Of a stretch of DNA of 25,193 nt, positions 22,592 through 25,193 are shown one piece after another. The stretch is from positions 1 to 25,193 of the forward strand of contig DATKCK010000023.1 in the NCBI GenBank assembly GCA_035513215.1. The letters are read 5' to 3'. The DNA comes from DATCZB01 sp035513215 (GTDB lineage: Bacteria; Pseudomonadota; Gammaproteobacteria; Steroidobacterales; Rariloculaceae). Every line of letters starts with the position of its first letter. Position 1 is the first letter of the stretch. A model generated the notes under the pieces. That model did no database searches and was not told where the DNA came from. It saw only the letters and a list, made by a program, of their open reading frames with translations. A program made the translations under genes and the position numbers.

Positions 22592-23797
22592 CTAAACTAG
22601 AGCAACCTTGGCCATCATTTCGCGCACGACTACAGCCGCGTCGAAGTACTCTCGAGCGATTGAAGCGGCCGCGCCCGAGTGGCGCGGAAAGTCGGCAGCG
22701 ATGGCGTTCACGGACCGCGCTGCCTCATCCATAGTCGAGAAAGCGAAGAGCCCTTCACCGCATGGGATGTAACTGGAGAAACCCGTCTCCTGGGTGACAA
22801 CCGGTCGCCCCGCGGCCAGGTAGCACACGCTGCGGTCGCTAAACCAGCCGGTTCGCGGTTTTACATACTGTTCCTTGGCGACCGTGAATTCGCCCATGGA
22901 GCCGAGTATGTAATCGCGATATCGGTCGGGGTCGGCTATGCGGGAGGCGGGAATCAGCCGCCAACCCGCCTCGCGGAAATCCTGCTCGCATCGATCGTTC
23001 ATGCCTGTCTCGGCGAGCTCCAGTTTTGGATCGCAAAGGCTCGGCAATGCTCTGAAATTCAGAAATTCATAGTGCTTGCTCCACCGCCAACTCTCACCTT
23101 GCCATTCGACATCGTTCCACTTGTGCTTCCAGCTCGTAATCGTGGTGAAGGCCGCGTCCGCGGGCGGCGGCTTCGAACCGGCCCACCATTCTGGAATGAC
23201 CGGGGGCCTCGTCTTCAGCCATGAGAAATGCGTGACCGGTACCGCGCAGTCCGAAGCTCCGAGGTTTTCGCCGTAAGTAAAGAGATAGCGATAGCGACTC
23301 AGGTCTGCGATGGTCCGAGTGTCGCCCCTTGCGACCGCCACCTGCTTCGGTACTGGATCCGTCTCGAGATAGACGAGGCAGCCGATTTGGTCGTGATCGG
23401 GTCTCAATTCGTGCGAGCCACACACGTTTATGACCGCGTCCGCCTCTCGATATAGTCTCTTTAAACCGGACGCACCCAAAGCACCGAGACAAAGCTCGTA
23501 TTGTCCAGGCGGCCGGAAAACCCACCGATCAGAAAGGCCGATGCGATCCATCCAGAGACTCAAGTGATCGACATTGGGCCCGTACTCTTCGTTGGTCCAC
23601 AGCGTTTGCGGATCGCGGACTCCGGCATCCGTATCCTCGACGTACCATACGTCGAAGCCCAGCATTCGTAAGCCTGCGACGTAGTGCAGCACTTGCCAGG
23701 TCATGCCGCCGAAGGGATAAGATCCGAGGTAGCCCCAGACTACGACTCGACCGCGCGTCTGCGGCGGGTAGTTCAGTTGCTGCAGGTCGACGAGCAC
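22592..23797 (-). CDS. Glycosyltransferase-like protein, copy 2 of a three-member family
   Basis: From the GTG at 23795-23797 it is 401 aa. It reads RGRVVVWGYLGSYPFGGMTW near 15-34 and SDRSVCYLAAGRPVVTQETG at 320-339, both aligning with the other two copies. LVYLETDPVPKQ and LFTYGENLGASDC near 141-184 match corresponding positions in copy 1 (HFSYGANIGAARC). The start is uncertain: the frame stays open to 24049, but that part lies inside copy 1 and has no family resemblance. The GTG leaves only a 25-base overlap with the upstream gene. Ribosome site weak. It probably acts in surface glycan assembly; specificity unknown. Confidence 0.7.
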   Translation of the reverse strand: MLVDLQQLNYPPQTRGRVVVWGYLGSYPFGGMTWQVLHYVAGLRMLGFDVWYVEDTDAGVRDPQTLWTNEEYGPNVDHLSLWMDRIGLSDRWVFRPPGQYELCLGALGASGLKRLYREADAVINVCGSHELRPDHDQIGCLVYLETDPVPKQVAVARGDTRTIADLSRYRYLFTYGENLGASDCAVPVTHFSWLKTRPPVIPEWWAGSKPPPADAAFTTITSWKHKWNDVEWQGESWRWSKHYEFLNFRALPSLCDPKLELAETGMNDRCEQDFREAGWRLIPASRIADPDRYRDYILGSMGEFTVAKEQYVKPRTGWFSDRSVCYLAAGRPVVTQETGFSSYIPCGEGLFAFSTMDEAARSVNAIAADFPRHSGAAASIAREYFDAAVVVREMMAKVALV

Positions 23798-24972
23798 GGA
23801 TTGCGGCGGCCGCTCGCGGATTCGAACGCACGCTCGACCAGACTGGGAAGTACTACGGAGTGCGAAAACCAGTTGTCGACGACGTCGCGTGCCTCGCGGC
23901 ACCGGCTCGTATAGTCGACTTCGAGCTCGTTCAGCCTTTCGGCGGCCTCCTCGAGGGTCGAAAACGTGAGTACGGCTCGATTGCTCGGCAGCCATCGGTC
24001 GATACCCGTGTCCTGAATTATCACGGGCCGCCCGGAAGCCAGGTAGCAAACGCTGCGATCACTGAACCAGCCGCTGAAAGTACTCACGTATGCGTTTTTC
24101 GCGACACTGAACTCAGCGATCGATGACTGAATGTACGATCGATATGTATCCCATTCGGCGGTCAGCTTGCCAGCATCGCGCACCACCCAGCCGTGGGCTT
24201 TCAACTGCTCCAGGATGTTCGGGTCGGCACCGGCCAGGGCGAGTTCCAGTTTGCGGCTAACCCTTCGAGGGAGCTCGATGAGCTTGAGAAACTCCTCGTT
24301 CTTCTGACCGTATCTGATACTGTCGTGCTCGACCGACCCGTAGGCATTCCAGTTGCATATCGTCGTCAGCGAAGCTGTGCCCGGCGGCGGGCACTCCCCT
24401 GCGGTCTGCGGGTCCGCGCGCCAGACGTCTGCAACGACTGGCGGAACCGCCGGGAGCCAGTCAAATCCGGCATCGGGAATGCTGCATCTGGCTGCGCCGA
24501 TATTAGCACCGTAACTGAAGTGCGCCTGGTATTCCGATAAATCGTCACAGCCGAAACGGCCCAGCTGAGTAAATAAAGGATCCATGTCAATATACGCTCG
24601 CCGGGAGCACAGACCGAATTCATCGAGTGAGCAAGCTCCCCCGACATTCAACAAAAGATCTGCTTCGGCCAGCCAGCGTTTCAGACGGGCCCGGCTGCCA
24701 CCGTAGACCGTACCGGAATCTCGATCCACGTAGCACACCGGGACGCTTGCGCCGAGTCTTCGCAACAGCGACTCAGTCGCCTGCAAGCCTTCAGTAGGAT
24801 CACTCGTATGCTCCCCGGTTGACGGCTGGTAACAGGAATCGATCCAGCCGCTTTCCTCGACGTAAACAACGTGATGACCCAGGTCACGGAGCCCGAGCAC
24901 GTAGTTCAGGAATGCGAGCATGTTGCCAACGAGCGGATGGCGGACCATATAGCCGCTTACAATGATTCTCAT
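23773..24972 (-). CDS. Glycosyltransferase-like protein, copy 1 of a three-member family
   Basis: 399 aa, soluble. It opens MRIIVSGYMVRHPLVGNMLAFLNYVLGLRDLG, a GT-B-like first strand and helix. The shared family motif SDRSVCYLASGRPVIIQDTG is at 304-323, and EFSVAKNAYVSTFSGWF just before it aligns with EFTVAKEQYVKPRTGWF in copy 2. The ATG at 24970-24972 lies 17 bases downstream of the ABC transporter stop, so the genes are probably cotranscribed. The 3' end overlaps copy 2. It is closer to copy 2 than to copy 3 by eye, notably in TTICNW versus TTITSW and in the GENLGASDC-type block. The function assigned is inferred from fold-like motifs and neighbours. Confidence 0.72.
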   Translation of the reverse strand: MRIIVSGYMVRHPLVGNMLAFLNYVLGLRDLGHHVVYVEESGWIDSCYQPSTGEHTSDPTEGLQATESLLRRLGASVPVCYVDRDSGTVYGGSRARLKRWLAEADLLLNVGGACSLDEFGLCSRRAYIDMDPLFTQLGRFGCDDLSEYQAHFSYGANIGAARCSIPDAGFDWLPAVPPVVADVWRADPQTAGECPPPGTASLTTICNWNAYGSVEHDSIRYGQKNEEFLKLIELPRRVSRKLELALAGADPNILEQLKAHGWVVRDAGKLTAEWDTYRSYIQSSIAEFSVAKNAYVSTFSGWFSDRSVCYLASGRPVIIQDTGIDRWLPSNRAVLTFSTLEEAAERLNELEVDYTSRCREARDVVDNWFSHSVVLPSLVERAFESASGRRNPCSSTCSN

Positions 24973-24989
24973 CGCGCTGCCAGCCCCGC

Positions 24990-25193
24990 TCAGGCAGTGC
25001 TCGTGCCGTGGGCGAATACGCTACTCTTGATGCGCCCACTCTCGAGCGTAACGATCCTGTCAGCATGCCGGATGGTGGACATGCGATGAGCGATGATGAA
25101 TGTCGTACGTCCCTGCATCAGGCGCTTGAGCGCCTCGAGCAATGATGCCTCCGTCTGCGCGTCCAGCGCGGACGTCGGCTCGTCGAGGATCAG
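24990..25193 (-). CDS. ABC transporter ATP-binding domain, C-terminal end (partial)
   Basis: The last 67 residues of an ABC protein, cut by the window edge. Walker B LILDEP, the D-loop SALD and the H-loop in TFIIAHRMSTIRHADRIVTLESGRI are intact. The spacing and the 'AHRxSTIRHADRI' wording are those of type IV exporters (MsbA/lipid A or peptide exporter type), in which the domain is fused to six membrane helices. It is the most upstream visible gene of the minus-strand cluster. It may flip or export the glycan or glycolipid made by the downstream genes, which is inference. Confidence 0.9.
   Translation of the reverse strand: MILDEPTSALDAQTEASLLEALKRLMQGRTTFIIAHRMSTIRHADRIVTLESGRIKSSVFAHGTSTA

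Overview
The window looks like a chromosomal segment of a GC-rich gammaproteobacterium. The divergent arrangement gatCAB / mreBCD and the block mrdA-mrdB-(mltB)-rlpA-dacA-(DUF493)-lipB are typical of that class, and the gatCAB/mreBCD pairing is the one known from Pseudomonas. I cannot name a genus. No tRNA, rRNA, CRISPR array or insertion sequence was seen.

Layout. (1) 49-3250, minus strand: gatC-gatA-gatB, the glutamyl/aspartyl-tRNA amidotransferase. (2) 3251-3357: a short divergent control region with a good CRP-type palindrome. (3) 3358-12725, plus strand: ten tightly packed genes, mreB-mreC-mreD-mrdA(PBP2)-mrdB(RodA)-mltB-like-rlpA-dacA-DUF493-lipB. This places the elongasome scaffold, the septal/lateral wall synthases, a lytic transglycosylase, the SPOR-domain lipoprotein RlpA and the D,D-carboxypeptidase in one probable transcription unit. 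(4) 12729-14651, minus strand: a 640-residue, almost entirely coiled-coil protein that I do not recognise, sitting where lipA is normally found. (5) 14813-18086, plus strand: a phosphomannose-isomerase-like cupin, alanine racemase and a class IV aminotransferase, joined by 4-base stop/start overlaps. (6) 18133-25193, minus strand: a surface-polysaccharide type cluster. In transcription order it holds the end of an ABC exporter, two related glycosyltransferase-like proteins, a ChbG/YdjC-type deacetylase, a third related glycosyltransferase-like protein, a NodU/CmcH-type carbamoyltransferase, an SxtJ-family membrane protein and a 50-residue DUF5989 protein.

How the genes work together. Region 3 encodes lateral cell-wall growth: MreB filaments, MreC/MreD and the RodA-PBP2 polymerase pair, with trimming by MltB, RlpA and DacA. 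Region 5 can supply D-alanine (and possibly another D-amino acid) for the same wall, plus hexose-6-phosphate interconversion. Region 6 probably builds, deacetylates, carbamoylates and exports a glycan or glycolipid. Its carbamoyltransferase-SxtJ-DUF5989 trio has the same gene order as sxtI-sxtJ-sxtK of saxitoxin clusters, but the other genes point to glycan decoration.

The least explained items are the giant coiled-coil protein beside the rod genes, the family of three paralogous glycosyltransferase-like proteins with a shared C-terminal motif, and the CRP-like site placed about 60 bases upstream of the predicted mreB start of transcription.
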